The notes under the pieces: model-generated
What the model was told of the DNA's origin: nothing
Database searches by the model: none
What the model saw: the letters and a program-made list of their open reading frames with translations, nothing else
Translations under genes and position numbers: made by a program
Part shown: one piece after another, positions 21,222 through 33,040 of the stretch
How positions within the stretch are numbered: position 1 is the first letter of the stretch
Layout: every line of letters begins with the position of its first letter
From: Agrypnia vestita
Lineage: Eukaryota; Arthropoda; Insecta; Trichoptera; Phryganeidae
Length of the DNA stretch: 64,000 bases
Assembly (NCBI GenBank): GCA_016648135.1
Contig: JADDOH010007938.1
Coordinates: 1-64,000 of the forward strand
Direction of reading: 5' to 3'

Positions 21222-21512
21222 TCATTGTGTTCCATCGACAGCAAGTAGTTCTGTTGTATTGCTTTTGGAGGTGGATGACTTTTTCTCGGAGTCGGTGCTT
21301 GAGGAAATGCGCATTCTTTTTTTACCAAGACCTGGAATGTTTTCTTCTTCTGATGACTCTTCTGTCATTTCGCTGTCGAAGGATTCGGAAGTCTCGGATT
21401 CATGTTCACTCTCACTTTTAAATGCTTCTTCTTCAGAGCTAGTACCGGAATGTTCTTCGTGGATTTTAGAAATTTCTATCAATAATTCCAAATAATTTCT
21501 TGATTTACTCAT
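21222..21512 (-). pseudogene. piggyBac-like transposase, acidic N-terminal fragment
   Basis: A 96-residue frame starts MSKSRNYLELLIEISKIH and is dominated by Ser/Glu (SEHESETSESFDSEMTEESS), then GKKRMRISSSTDS. An acidic, serine-rich N-terminus before the DDE domain is usual for piggyBac-type transposases, and the TTAA-flanked TIRs fix the identity. A stop follows DGTQ. The next segment continues in another frame (SGRLPIHTIFKGIAGPTGYS) into the tandem array. The DDD catalytic domain is deleted, so the product cannot be active. Confidence 0.7.
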
Positions 21513-22225
21513 GGTTGCTAAAAATGGGTGAAGATAAAATAAATATTATTGCAAAAGTAATTAATAATTATTAGAAAACTACAATTAGTAATTATTAGAA
21601 AATTACAAATTAAAAATTCTTACAACAAGTAGATTTTTTCTTTGCAAATATTTATACGCATTGCTAAAATTTTAAAACTTAATATACGTATTTACACACA
21701 GACTACAATTCTAAAACTGAAGATTGTCATATGGTCAACTTTGCCAGAAATCATCTCTTGAAGAGACTTTTTTTATTGCCCCATAAATCATAATAGTCCT
21801 TTACGCAGCGCATAGGTTCTTTTAATTTGTGTTTGAAACAAAAACATCGATGACATTCGTTCTTCATTGCTTCACACAAATTGTAGAAATATGATTATGT
21901 TGTTTCAAAAGTAATAATTTCACAAATGAGACAAATTCAAAAGGGATATTCTTTAAACTACCAAATCCGTCAATTTGACGGGTGTCCGTAGAGATAGGTA
22001 TAAAGCAACAAGTTTTTCTAAAATAAGAGGTTTCCGAATAAAAAAAAACTGCAAAGATATTTGTACTGATCCATTATAAAAACTCATTAAAAAAATCAGA
22101 AAAAATTTCTGCCTGTTTAGTAAAATTTACAAAGCAAATCGGAAATCCGTCAATTTGACGGGTGCCGTAAACCCTGTGTTAATAAACATTTTAATATTGT
22201 GTGTTTGTGAATCAATTGTTTGTAT

Positions 22226-22410
22226 AGTGGTTACGACTATCGCTTAGTAATCCAATGGTCGGTGGTTCGAGCCCCACTCCAGGACAACAACAAGTTAGTA
22301 GTATTTTCATACCACAAGCGTTTAGCTTCTTAATTTGATGATGATTTAATATTGATGCGACACAATGATGATGTACGCATCCCTATTTTTTTGATGTGGC
22401 TAACCGAACC
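22226..22410 (+). repeat. tRNA-derived SINE, family 1
   Basis: GTGGTTACGACTATCGC (A-box region) and GGTGGTTCGAGCCCC (B box), then ACAAGTTAGTAGTATTTTCA and GCGTTTAGCTTCTTAATTTG. The body is shared with the minus-strand copy at 29735-29895, so these are two copies of one SINE family. Confidence 0.75.
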
Positions 22411-22439
22411 CACCTATTCTGATAATAACAATATTGCTA

Positions 22440-22690
22440 AGATAAAGGATAAAGAAAGGAGTGCTGATATAGTTTGGTCATGTAGAACGTATGAGCGAGG
22501 AAAGGATGATTAATTAAGAAAATATATGGGGCGAATGTTGAAGGCGACATGAATAGAGGGCGTTCGCGAGAGACCTGGCATGATCAAATACAACAAATAC
22601 TGACGTAAAGCTTGCATGAGAAGATGTATGAATGTGGCCGAAGCAAAAGTGCCAAGAATCTGGCATTCTATCCTCTCTGCCTACTCTTGT
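22440..22690 (+). pseudogene. RTE-like LINE C-terminal fragment
   Basis: Plus strand: FGHVERMSEERMI-like and GARESPRETWHDQI-like pieces in different frames, then CMRRCMNVAEAKVPRIWHS and LSAYS. Same family as 17936-18340. Several frameshifts. Confidence 0.65.
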
Positions 22691-22699
22691 TGGTTTACC

Positions 22700-22840
22700 A
22701 GTTTTTTAAACGCTTCAACAAGCCAAGAGACCCAATTACTGAAGTCGTTACATCACAAAAACATTCAAGCTTGAATAAATCACATAGATTTATTGTGATC
22801 TCATCAGGAATCGAACCCGAAATTACGAATTTACCCACAA
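22700..22840 (-). repeat. tRNA-derived SINE, family 2, head-truncated
   Basis: AAGAGACCCAATTACTGAAG and ATTGTGATCTCATCAGGAAT match the copy at 59413-59575 (minus). The tRNA-like A box is lost. Confidence 0.65.
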
Positions 22841-23640
22841 ATGGTTATTAGTGGGCAAATTGATGATTAAATCAGAATTGTTTTTAAATACGTACTCTTA
22901 AATTTAACAAAATTAAATTGATGCATTTCTTTTTATGTCTATATCAGAAATCTCTATGGAATATTGTGCTATTCTCTGTGGATTTTAGCTGTCAATCTCG
23001 CGAGAGCGTCGTAGCAAATGTGACATTTTTAAGTATTCCTTAAGTATGACCAAATTTGGAATATTCCTGAATGAAAACTTCTTGATAATATGTAAATTAA
23101 TGAAAATAAAAATTGAGTTACCAATTTAACATAAATTAGTTGAAATTGTCTTTTTAAATTTTTATACACATGCACAATTTCAAGATAGCAGATAGGTACA
23201 AGAAAACACCGATGTACGATTTATCTTGCCAAAATCGATTATTTTTGCGATATCATACATCGCTATTTGTAACTCTTTTATCGAAACAGTAAAAAACTGT
23301 AGATTTTGAGTTTTTTTGAGTTTAGTTTTTCTCACGGTCGACAGGGTTGGCCACAGTGTCCTGGGACGTCAGAATGTGTGGGTGGACCTAAATTTGACTT
23401 CACAACTACCAGGAGTGGTGTTGTTTTTTAATTCCAGAGTTCTGTGTCTGCATCCTATCTTGAAGACAAAGCACAGCCAATATGTGAACACACAATTTTA
23501 TATTTATACTAAAATATGCTTACAAGCCGTGTGTATTACGTATTACAATGTATGATTGTATGATAATTTATTATTGTATAATTATATTTGTAATGTAATG
23601 TAATAAATAAAATAAAAAAATTTAAATAAAGAATTTCAGG
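22841..23640. other. Spacer with an unassigned A-tailed segment
   Basis: 23310-23625 ends in TAATGTAATAAATAAAATAA, like the 3' end of a retroelement or retrocopy. No coding motif is seen. Confidence 0.35.
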
Positions 23641-23830
23641 ATGATTCTGCACCTTGTCGCCGTACCCGCTGTATATTGCAGTTCAAAGAATCATTGGGAT
23701 TGAAATCACTTTCATGGCCAGGAAACAGTCCAGATTTAAATATTATTGAAAATGTGTGGTCCATAACGGGTAAAAGTATCCACAAAAAAAAGGATTTTTG
23801 AGGGAACAGAAAATAAATATCGTCACCGTG
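23641..23830 (+). pseudogene. Tc1-like transposase C-terminal fragment
   Basis: The plus frame reads CILQFKESLGLKSLSWPGNS then PDLNIIENVWSI. W-P-G-N-S-P-D-L-N-x-I-E-N-V-W is the signature around the third catalytic acidic residue of Tc1-type transposases. The rest of the element and its TIRs are absent here. It ends close to the 5' end of the following LINE, which may have inserted into it. Confidence 0.8.
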
Positions 23831-23886
23831 ATTATAAATGACTGACTTAAATTAATTTAACCGAAAATTATGATATCCCACAATAG

Positions 23887-26811
23887 GCATGCAAAAAACT
23901 GAACACAAAAGTAAATTGTTATTATCAAAATATTCGAGGAATTAAATCGAAATTATCTGATCTAAAAACTAATTTGCCTACTTTCCACCATCACATTTTT
24001 CTTCTCACTGAAACCTGGCTGGTTCGAGATGTCCAATCTTCGGAGCTCGGTTTCGATAATTTTGCTGTTTACAGACAGGATCGAACTCAGAATAACAGTA
24101 ACAAGACTAGAGGAGGGGGGGTTCTCATTGCTGTTAAAAACAACATCAAATCTAAAAAAATAACCCTGCCTGAAAATAATATAGAACAAGTTTTTGTTCA
24201 TGTTGAAGCACCGCCAACCGCCATCATCCTAGGATGCATTTATATTCCACCCGGGTCAGATGTGACGAAATACGGGAGCCATGTGAATAATATAGAAGCT
24301 CTACGGGCCAAATATCCAAGATGTAAAATTATACTAATGGGAGACTATAATCTTCCGAATATCCAGTGGTCCCCGAACTTTGAAGAAGGATTGGAGCGGA
24401 ACTGCGAATATGAGGGAAATAATCAAGACCATCAAGTGACTGCAAGTGCTATATGTTCAAGTGAATGTGCAAGCTCCAGGGAAATAATCGAAATGACTCA
24501 TTTTTTAGGTTTTGTACAAAGTAATTTCGTTCCAAACTGCACTAACAAACAATTAGACTTAATTTTAACGTGTGACACTAAAATAACTGTTGAATTATCA
24601 AATGAATCACTATTACCAATAGATAAGTATCATCCACCATTGGATATAGGTATTACGCATGACTTCTAGGAGTGTAGGCGTGAAGCAAAAAGATATTTAA
24701 ATTTCCATAAAGCCGATTACCCGGCTATAAATGCTTATTTACAGGAGACTGATTGGACTTCTCTGTTTCAAAATCTTAGCCTTGATTTGAAGATGGAAGC
24801 TTTTTACAATGTACTAAATGAGGCCATAAAATGTTTTGTGCCGGAAACTTGTTCCAAGGTTACAAAATATCCCGTTTGGTTCAGCAAGGAATTAAAATTA
24901 TTAATACATGATAAAAAGCTAGCTCACCTCAAATACATGGAAACACGAAATCCACTAGATTATCAGCTTTTCTCGAGTTTAAGATCAAAATGTAAAAACA
25001 AGTCTAAGTCCTGTTATAGTGACTATATGGCTAACATCGAAAGCATGGTAACTAGTGATACCAGAGCCATATGGAAATTGGCTAACTCACAAAGAAAGGC
25101 TGACAATCATGTCCCGAGTTCTATGATATATAATGGTTCCAATAGTGATAATCCCTATACAGTGGCAAGCTACTTCGAGCATTTCTTCAGCAGCGTCCAT
25201 GAAACCCATAACATAATTGATACAAAAATTCATTCCAAATTTAACTATTTTCCTAATAAAGAGATCACTCTAAACAGTTGCCATATAAATCACTCTACTG
25301 TTATGAAGGAACTGGAGAAGCTAAATACAAGAAAACCTATGGGGCCTGATGGAGTACCTAACGCACTATTGAAGAACTGCCGAACATTCCTGTCATACCC
25401 ACTATTTATATTATTTAATGAGTCTTTAAGACTCGGCTACTTTCCAAACCATTGGAAAAAAAGCTTCATCGTGCCAATTTTAAAAAAAGGAGATAAATCA
25501 AATGTTTCTAATTACAGACCGATTTGTATATTGTCTGCAATTCCTAAGCTCTTTGAATCACTCGTCTTGGATGATCTTTCTCCTCACCTCGAGAGCCTCA
25601 TCGAGCCAAGTCAGCATGGCTTTATTAGCGGTAGATCGACTCTGACGAATTTAATTTTGTATGAAGATCAGATACTGAAAACCCTTGCTGAGAAATATCA
25701 GGTGGACTCCATCTACATTGATTTCAGCAAGGCCTTTGATAAAGTACCTCATGATTTATTACTTTATAAGCTGAAGGCTTTAGGCATTAAGGGAACTCTG
25801 CACGATTGGTTTACTAGCTACTTGTGCTCGCGAAGAATGATAGTACGAGTTGGTGATATTAATATGGATGGATTTATTGCTACTAGTGGCGTACCACAAG
25901 GAAGCCACCTGGGACCTATTCTGTTTCTTCTCTTCATTAATGATATAGTAAATTCTTTTAATAATATTCAATTCTTACTTTTTGCTGACGATTTAAAGCT
26001 GTTTAAAAGAATACAATGTGTAGAAGATTGTTTGGTATTGCAGAATAATTTAAATGCACTTATCAACTGGAGTAATGTTAGCAAACTTTATTTGAATATT
26101 CAAAAATGCCAAGTAATCACCTTTTTTAAAATAAAAAATCCCCTCTATTTTACGTATACATTAAATGACATTCCTCTTGATAGAGTCAAAATTGTAAGAG
26201 ATCTAGGTGTGATATTTGATGAGAAACTAACATTTATTCCACATATTGACAATATCACTAATAATGCGTTGAAGATGCTAGGATTTATTTTGAGGCTTAC
26301 AAAAGACTTTAACACTATAAATTCCGTTAAATTATTATGTACGTCTCTAGTACGAACTCAATTAAAATCTAATTCTCCTGTATGGTCTCCACGTTATACT
26401 GTTCACTCCAATAATATTGAGCGAGTGCAGCACAAATTTTTGAGAGTTGTTAATTTTAAATTACACATACCAATAATGGACATAAATTATAATTTTCTAT
26501 TGTCTCTAATTAAACTAAATAGACTATCCGATAGAAGGAAAATTGCTGACCTCGTATTACTGTATAAAATCGTAAATAATTATTACAACAGTTCAGAACT
26601 AACGCAGCTAATTTTTTATCACATCCCTTCCAGGAGCACTAGACAAAGTATATCGTTTCATTGTGACAATGTTAGTGTAAATTATCTCTATAGCTCACCT
26701 ATTAGAAGGCTCCATAGGTTAGGAAACGAGTATGGCTACCTATCGGATGTTTTTTCGGAAACACTAGCCGCCTACAAGAAAGCTCTTCTGGACGAATTCG
26801 GTCGTTTATAA
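23887..26811 (+). pseudogene. LINE ORF2: APE endonuclease plus reverse transcriptase, one in-frame stop
   Basis: Frame open from 23887 (after a TAG at 23884) to the TAA at 26809-26811, broken only by one TAG at 24667-24669. The reading frame is unchanged across it (ITHDF, stop, ECRREAKRYLNF). Endonuclease blocks: YYQNIRGIKSKL, FLLTETWL, GCIYIPPGS and GDYNLPNIQW, with the final SDH-like part decayed. RT blocks: KPMGPDGVPNALL, NYRPICILSAIPKLFE, QHGFISGRSTLTNL, DFSKAFDKVPHDLL, SGVPQGSHLGPILF, FADDLKLF and LGVIFDEKLTF. The C-terminal RRKIADLVLLYKI and SPIRRLHRL follow. ORF1 is missing, so the copy is 5'-truncated. The clade is Jockey/CR1-like by motif style; I could not decide further. Confidence 0.92.
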
Positions 26812-27235
26812 TTGGTTATTGATGTCATGTCTATCTCTTGTTTTTAGATTTTTGAATTTTACATTTCATTTTATTTTACTGTCATTTTTATTGCTTCTTG
26901 ATTTTTAGATTTGATTTGTTTACAATTATTTCATTTTGTTGTAATTTTGTTGCTTCTTGAATTTCAGACATAATTATTTTAATTTGTTGTAGTTTTATTG
27001 ATTGTTGACATTCATATTTGATTTGATAACTATTATTTCATTTGATGTAATTTTGTTATACTTTATGTTAAGTAATGTTTTATTTTTCTTTATATATCAC
27101 TTTATTAATTGTTTTTGATAGAATTATACCTTATCTCCTTTTTTTATTATTACCTATCAATCTAAACATGTTTATATATATTGTTTCTTTAATGGTACGT
27201 TGTACCGTGTATTAAATAAATAAATAAATAAATAA
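26812..27235 (+). mobile_element. LINE 3' UTR and (TAAA)n tail
   Basis: T-rich 3' UTR with loosely repeated 'TTGCTTCTTGATTTTTAGA'-like units, then TGTACCGTGTATTAAATAAA and further TAAA units. This marks the 3' end of the LINE above. Confidence 0.8.
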
Positions 27236-27689
27236 CTATATAATATTATTGATATGGTCATTTAATCATTTCATCCCGAAACATTCGTCTTTATTATTAA
27301 AGTATTGAGTATATATTATAAAGTACTGAGCAGCCATTTCAAAGGGTTGCGCAACATTAGAGCGCTCTATTCATTATTAAAGGTGTTTTAGAAAGGATAG
27401 ACAGACTAATTACCTAAAAGTTTTCGTGTGGGTCAAAGTTCGAGATGTCAAAGAAATTTGTGATGAGTTTTCAGTGCATTCATTTATAGACCAAATAAAC
27501 TAAAAATCTTTGACACGGGACGGTATTTTAGACTCATCATTGATTGAAAATAACAAGCATTTTTACGATGTTTCTTCGGCTTGGTGTAATGTATACTCGT
27601 ATATTTCATCAAAGGCTGAGGATGTTTGTGATTTAGAGAATGAACATTGAAGTGTTGGAATGAGTGAAACAACCACACTAGAAAATAAT
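27236..27689. other. A+T-rich spacer, no gene seen
   Basis: Nothing recognisable. Confidence 0.5.
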
Positions 27690-28230
27690 ATATTAAAAAA
27701 CATAGGCAATATAAAACACCTAAGTGTAATTATAGATTCAAATCTAAAATTTACAAAAAATACTCAATATGGTGTGAAGAAAATCGCAAAAAAAGTGTTT
27801 TTACTTGAAAAAATGAGTGACTAACCAAAAATACAAGTATATTTATAAATAATATACTATCCCGCACATTTATTTACCTATTGTTCCGGCATATATTTTT
27901 ATGCAACAAGGAATACTAAAGAAACTACAAAAGAAAGCAAAGCGTATTATATTGAAATGAAATAGAAGAACAAAGATAACAAAAATTTTGAATGAACAAT
28001 AATTAGAATCAGTGAATCGGAGAATAGGTAAATCATAATGTATTAATGTGAATAAATTAAGGAGAATTTATTGTGGCGACAGTATAGGATAAGAACAAAA
28101 ATATTTCACAAAATTGCTTAAATATGCAAAGGACTCAAAATCTTCGATAACCTACCAAAGACAATACGAAATGTAGTCAAAATAAAGGATTTAAAAATAC
28201 AATGCGTAAACTTTGTTATGAAAACTTTGA
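27690..28230 (+). pseudogene. Decayed LINE RT C-terminal region
   Basis: Plus-strand frames read NIKHLSVIIDSNLKFTKNTQ, then KKIAKKVFLLEKMS, and KKLQKKAKRIILK-like pieces. This is the 'LGVIID..L.F..H' and 'LQ..Q.KA.R.IL' thumb region of a Jockey/CR1-like LINE. Several frameshifts and stops. Confidence 0.55.
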
Positions 28231-28554
28231 GTGACTTGTTTACATACTGATACATACTTTTTTATACAAAATCAATTTTATAATCATATATTATGCCTAT
28301 ATTAATTAATTAATGAAAAAAATTATTGTAATTGAATTTTGGTCGGATGTTTTAAATTGTGTTGTAATATTAAAAGTGTCAAGTTCTTCATGGGCAATTA
28401 TATTATTATTATATTATATTGCTGACGGAAATACCCCGCAAAAGGTAAATAAGCATGCACTATGTCGTTTCTTGGTACGATTTTTATTTCTTTGTTTCAG
28501 AAGTCTATGTACTACACCATATCACTTGCGAAAAGCGATAAAACTTTCGAAAAA

Positions 28555-28745
28555 ACTAAATTTTTAACGTAGCTATTTATATGAGAAACGTGTATGGAAG
28601 TCTCTTATACGATGGCCCAAGGCTCATAACCTGTACGAGCTGGCTTAAGTGATCTCTCTACACGATGCAACGTTCACCAATTCCATTGTAAGAACATCCA
28701 CACATCAAATTTTTTAAAGTTGTACACATTGACGTATTATAATAT
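28555..28745. repeat. Dispersed repeat family C, copy 2
   Basis: TGGAAGTCTCTTATACGATG, GGCTTAAGTGATCTCTCTAC and CAACGTTCACCAATTCCATT match the copies at 18335, 30846, 37730 and 40900. Confidence 0.75.
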
Positions 28746-29569
28746 AGACACATTATTCCCATACTAGTAGTAAAAATCAGGTAATTTTAAGTCACGGTGA
28801 CTAAAATAACATACTCATTCTTACAATAGTGTACGATATTCTGTTCTCTTTTCCGCGTAGCGTCGCGCCTGATCACAACGAAGGTCCGTTCGATAACGAA
28901 TGCAAGTAAGGCAATTACCTTACTTTTGAGTTTCCAAAATTTCACGCTTGTAACGTATCTACAGTTTATTATATCATTGGTTGCACATATGTTCCAAATC
29001 TGGGAACCTTCCGTATATTTGATTGGACTATACTAAAGACATCTGTAGTCCTTTTCATGAAACAGTATACATAGAGTTCGCAGCTGCTAATGATACTACT
29101 GAAAACTAATGCTTTTTAAATACATACATGCATTCGCTTGTATAATATTTACCACAAAAAAATGTAACAAAGCAAAATAGAAATGGTAATAAATAAATAA
29201 TTACTAAGGTTTTTTTAATTCAGATATTTGCCATGTTTTTTACTAGAATTAATGACGTAGCCGTATTGCTTTACCGGAGGCTTTGAATCCTGGTATATCG
29301 GTAGGGATTAGCAGTCAGCTGATGCTTCGTTTGTTTACTATTCCATTTATTTAACTTCCAGCCTCGGCCATGTCCGGTCCGCCATGTTGCCGGAAGCAAT
29401 TAACAATCGCTCTAACCCTTTCGCCCACGACAATTACTTTAATTTAAGTTTATTAAATATATATTATACCTCATCCCTTAATCTTATATAATCATTTTTC
29501 ATTGATGGATTTGGCGTTAATTAATAATTATTAATTTAATATAAAAAAAACGAAGTCCAGACAATAACA
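28746..29569. other. Spacer, no gene seen
   Basis: Mixed composition. 29260-29440 is less A+T-rich but holds no frame of note. Confidence 0.4.
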
Positions 29570-29705
29570 ATTTTTTTGTTTTTAGTTTTTAGTTTACGTT
29601 ATATCCTAATGAAGATACCTATTATTGACCCCGAGACATATTGGTATTTTCAACAAATAAGTGGTGAAAACAAAGTTTATTCTTATTTATTATATGTATT
29701 TTAAA
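29570..29705 (+). repeat. Penelope-like tail repeat
   Basis: CCTAATGAAGATACC, CCGAGACATATTGG, then CAAATAAGTGGTGAAAACAA and a TTATTCTTATTTATT end. Matches 1839-1930 and 33548-33640. The core is mutated (CTAATGA, GAGA). Confidence 0.5.
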
Positions 29706-29734
29706 AAAAAAAATTTTTAAATAGAGATGTGAAC

Positions 29735-29895
29735 ACGGAATTCTTGTCACATCAATATTCTTACTGTTTTCAAATTAAGCTAAACGCTTTTGCTATGAAA
29801 ATAGGACTAACTTGCTTGTCTGGAGTGAGATTCGAACCTGCGACCTTTGGATCACGAGGCTAGAGTTCTAACCACAAGACCAAGTTAAGCAAGTT
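29735..29895 (-). repeat. tRNA-derived SINE, family 1
   Basis: The minus strand has CTTGTGGTTAGAACTCTAGC (A box), GCAGGTTCGAATCTCACTCC (B box) and then AGCAAGTTAGTCCTATTTTC and GCGTTTAGCTTAATTTG. Same family as 22226-22410. Confidence 0.8.
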
Positions 29896-30836
29896 TCGTT
29901 GCGCCTCAGCCAATTTCTTTCTTTACTCAGGTCGACACGTCTTCTTTGGATGGGTCGAGATGTTTTCATTTTTACGTCATCTCGGGCCCTACCTCATACT
30001 ACAGCAGGGTCTGTAAATATTCATCTAATTCAGTCCATCACGCGGGATGAATCTTATCTTTCATCTAAAAACCGTACCAACTAAATAGAGCGCGTATCAA
30101 ACTTTCATTATTCGAACTGTGTATTTTGTACGCTGAGCAAAATTATTTTAATATCATACTTGGACGGCTAGATTAATTAACGAATCTACAAAAAAACATT
30201 TATTTTATGTTTTTAGCATTAACAATGAGGTTGGGCGTAATTATTAATTTCAAAAACTAATCAATTTTGTATAAATCAAACTGATTGTAACAATATTTTT
30301 ATATGTATATCAAAATTAGAAACTACCCAAAAAATGATAATTAAAATAATTCTAAAGAAAAAAAAATGACTACCCAAATATTCAACTATATAAAGAATTT
30401 AAATACAAGTACCAAAAATAAAATTAAAAATACATTAAACACAAGAAGCGATTTTCAATCTACAACATTTAGAGATACCTACACTAAACATAGGTACCAA
30501 AATTTAATTTTATCACTACTTAAAATCATTTTAGTTTTTTGTTATTAAATTCTTTAATAATCTTCCCCAAACGATCAGAAAAATAACAGATCAGAAAAAA
30601 ATGATAATTGAAACCAAAAAACATATATACCTACTAGACACATAATATAATCATGAAACTGTTTTAAAATGCATATTTACACCTTATTCCTGTAACTCCT
30701 CTATATACGAGTCTTCTGACTCTTATAGAGATAGTAAAATAGGTATTTCCTATATTTGAAATGTTAAATAATATATATAAATTGTAAAAAGAACAAAATA
30801 AATAAAATTAAAATTTGAAAAAATATGTATGTTCTG
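29896..30836. other. A+T-rich spacer, no gene seen
   Basis: Nothing recognisable. 30366-30548 is open for 60 codons but is low complexity. Confidence 0.5.
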
Positions 30837-30845
30837 AGAACATAT

Positions 30846-31030
30846 TTACTGGATTTGGCCACAGAAGGATAATTATTATTTTTAATAAATTATAGAAGTC
30901 TCACTGAGACTAAGCAATTTATATGAAAAACATGAATAGAAGTCTTTTGATAGGATGGCCCAGGGCTTACAAGCCATCATTTTACGCAAGGCAACGTTCA
31001 CTAATACCATTGTAAGAACATCCACCCACA
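30846..31030. repeat. Dispersed repeat family C, copy 3
   Basis: ACTGGATTTGGCCACAGAAG, GAAGTCTCACTGAGACTAAG, GATGGCCCAGGGCTTACAAG and GGCAACGTTCACTAATACC, in the family order. Confidence 0.75.
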
Positions 31031-31099
31031 TATGTGTAACCTCTGCCGGTTTAGATACCACTGTATCTTCATCATCAGTTCCCTAAATTAAATACTAAA

Positions 31100-31334
31100 T
31101 TAAATATAAAAAAATATATCACATCCTAACATTATACAAACGTCGGGAAATATGTGATTTCTTGTATTTACTAAAAATTGTATCGGGCAAAGTTGACTGT
31201 CCTGAACCATTAGATAGACTAAAATTCCAGGCTCCCTGTAGGTCTCGTAGATAGAACCCAGTCTTGTGCCTCGATTTACCTTCGTCCAACTGTCGTCGTA
31301 ATTCATATTTCTTGAGGGTATGCGATGCATTCAA
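31100..31334 (-). other. Unassigned overlapping open frames
   Basis: Two overlapping minus frames (76 and 71 codons) share 31100-31334. One reads LKKYELRRQLDEGKSRHKTG then FYLRDLQGAWNFSL. I recognise no domain. The segment sits next to a LINE-like 3' tail on the opposite strand and may be repeat. Confidence 0.2.
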
Positions 31335-31339
31335 TCAAT

Positions 31340-31556
31340 TGAAAAAGTAATTGGATATATTTCTTTTGTTAAAATTTTTTATTATTTTTTTTTTGCATTA
31401 TTCTTAACATGCCTAAGTTTATTTCATAACATATTTATCATTATTAATATATTTCTAAAAGTGTACACCTGTAATTGGCCATCTATATTATATCAATGTT
31501 TTCTGTGCTTCTTTGTTATGCTGTTGGTCTTCCGTGAATATTAAATAAATAAATAA
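31340..31556 (+). repeat. LINE 3' tail
   Basis: T-rich sequence ending GTGAATATTAAATAAATAAA, like the tail at 27.2 kb. No coding part. Confidence 0.45.
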
Positions 31557-32034
31557 TTCTAATGTCGGTTTATTTAGGTTAATAATTCTATATTTTCTAA
31601 ATTAACATGACATAACATAATCAAAAAATCAAATGAAATTTTATATAAATAGTCAATAACCAATTGAATATAACGAATAATACATTACTTAATATATTTC
31701 CCATTTTAATGTCTCCCGGTCAAATCTCACGCCCCCACGAAATATTTATTTACATACTTAATTTATGAAACAGTTATTGTGCGTCCTTCCTGATGTAGAT
31801 ACGATGCTATTGAAACCGGTAAATGTCTAAAAAATGAATGTGGTTTACGAAAAAAAAATTTTTTTTTTAATTCTAAAACTCTGCCTATTACTGGTAATTA
31901 AAGAGAGAAATTAGAATTAGGAAAAATATTTAATCGACAGTTAAATTCTATTCGCACACTAAATCCAACAATTGTAGGTAGGTACAGGTTAAAATTTGTC
32001 CAAGGAATTGACATGTGTGGTAACTGAGTTAGCA
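31557..32034. other. Spacer; hammerhead-like remnant at 31790-31815
   Basis: CTGATGTAGATAC, then TATTGAAACCGG is a one-base-off hammerhead-like core (CTGATGT). Otherwise A+T-rich without genes. Confidence 0.4.
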
Positions 32035-32475
32035 GATAATATTTTACAGATAGATTCCTGCTTAAATTAGGTACTGAAAATGTTCAAGCAACCACGTCCC
32101 AATACTAATAGTAATGGAGATCTTATGGAGATCGACTTAAATCTTTCCTTTTTTTTTTCAATATTTCTAACTTAAGTAAAATATTGGATAATCATTATCT
32201 TTAAAATAATTTATGTACGTTGAGTATTTTAAATGTATTGGCCTTAATACAAAGCAAATAAAATTATTAGAACCTTGCAGAAATTTGGAAAATGTTTTTT
32301 TTTTGTAAGGTTTTTGTCATTTTATTTGACTTGTATTAAAGTGAAAGAATTTTTAATACTCCATAAAGGTAACTGTAATGATAGTCCAACGTTTTACAAT
32401 AAATAAGTCAGATATTGAAAAGAAAATGCCAATTTTGATGTCTTTTATCTCCGCAACTGTCGACATTTCACCCAC
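32035..32475. mobile_element. Fold-back MITE family A, decayed copy
   Basis: AATGTTCAAGCAACCACG, the T-rich TTTTTTCAATATTTCTAAC, a central TTTGACTTGTATTAAAG and CTGTAATGATAGTCCAACGT follow the family order. The ends are lost. Confidence 0.7.
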
Positions 32476-33040
32476 AGTGTTATGTTCTATTCAAAATTGA
32501 ATGAAGAAGACTCCCAGTAATTTTTGCTACTAGCTACGAGACATCCTGTATATGTACCTACATAAATGACGTCCCACAAAGTGCCCTTACCGTCGTTAAC
32601 GCTTTAGTCGCAGGTGATTAGAAGCAATTACGGCCTCCGAACGACACCTTTTATGTGCTGGGGCTTAAGGCTCTACTTATTTGTAACTAAAGATTTTTTA
32701 TTTCACGTCCACCAACCCCTACACCTGCCGTGGGGTTGAATTACAGAAATATAATGTCTCCATTGGTTTAGCAATAACAAGCCTACCCTCAAGTCGCTAG
32801 CAGGCTGTTCTGTACGTGTGGCTTAATTTGATCAATCAATTAATATTATTTTTGCTTTCGTAATTAATTCTCCAATAATTTGTTGGTGATATACATGGTA
32901 TAAACTAATATTATTATGTTTAATTTGTTAAATAATCGTCATGACAAAAAGAGCAAAAAGATTTTTTGTTGATATTATTAATATAATTAATAAAAAAAAA
33001 ACTTTATTTTCGCCACTCATATATTAAAAATATCAACATT
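32476..33040. other. Spacer, no gene seen
   Basis: 32560-32820 is of mixed composition without a domain-bearing frame. 32821-33040 is A+T-rich. Confidence 0.4.

Larger units (their letters stand above)
20635..22182. mobile_element. piggyBac-like element, internally deleted, TTAA target sites
   Basis: TTAA at 20635-20638 is followed by CACTAGGTTTACGG. At the right end CCGTAAACCCTGTG precedes TTAA at 22179-22182. The ends are inverted repeats (2 mismatches in 14). Subterminal CCGTCAATTTGACGGGTG blocks occur near 21968 and 22146 and, inverted with CTATCTCTACGGCACCCGTC, near 20671. TTAA duplication is diagnostic of piggyBac. Inside are an acidic N-terminal transposase fragment on the minus strand and a four-copy 76-bp tandem array. 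The catalytic domain is gone. Confidence 0.9.

Noticed and set aside
21181..21495. 104-codon plus-strand ORF inside the piggyBac-like element
   Set aside because: Shadow of the acidic Ser/Glu-rich minus-strand transposase fragment, which reads as Ser/Leu-rich on the other strand.
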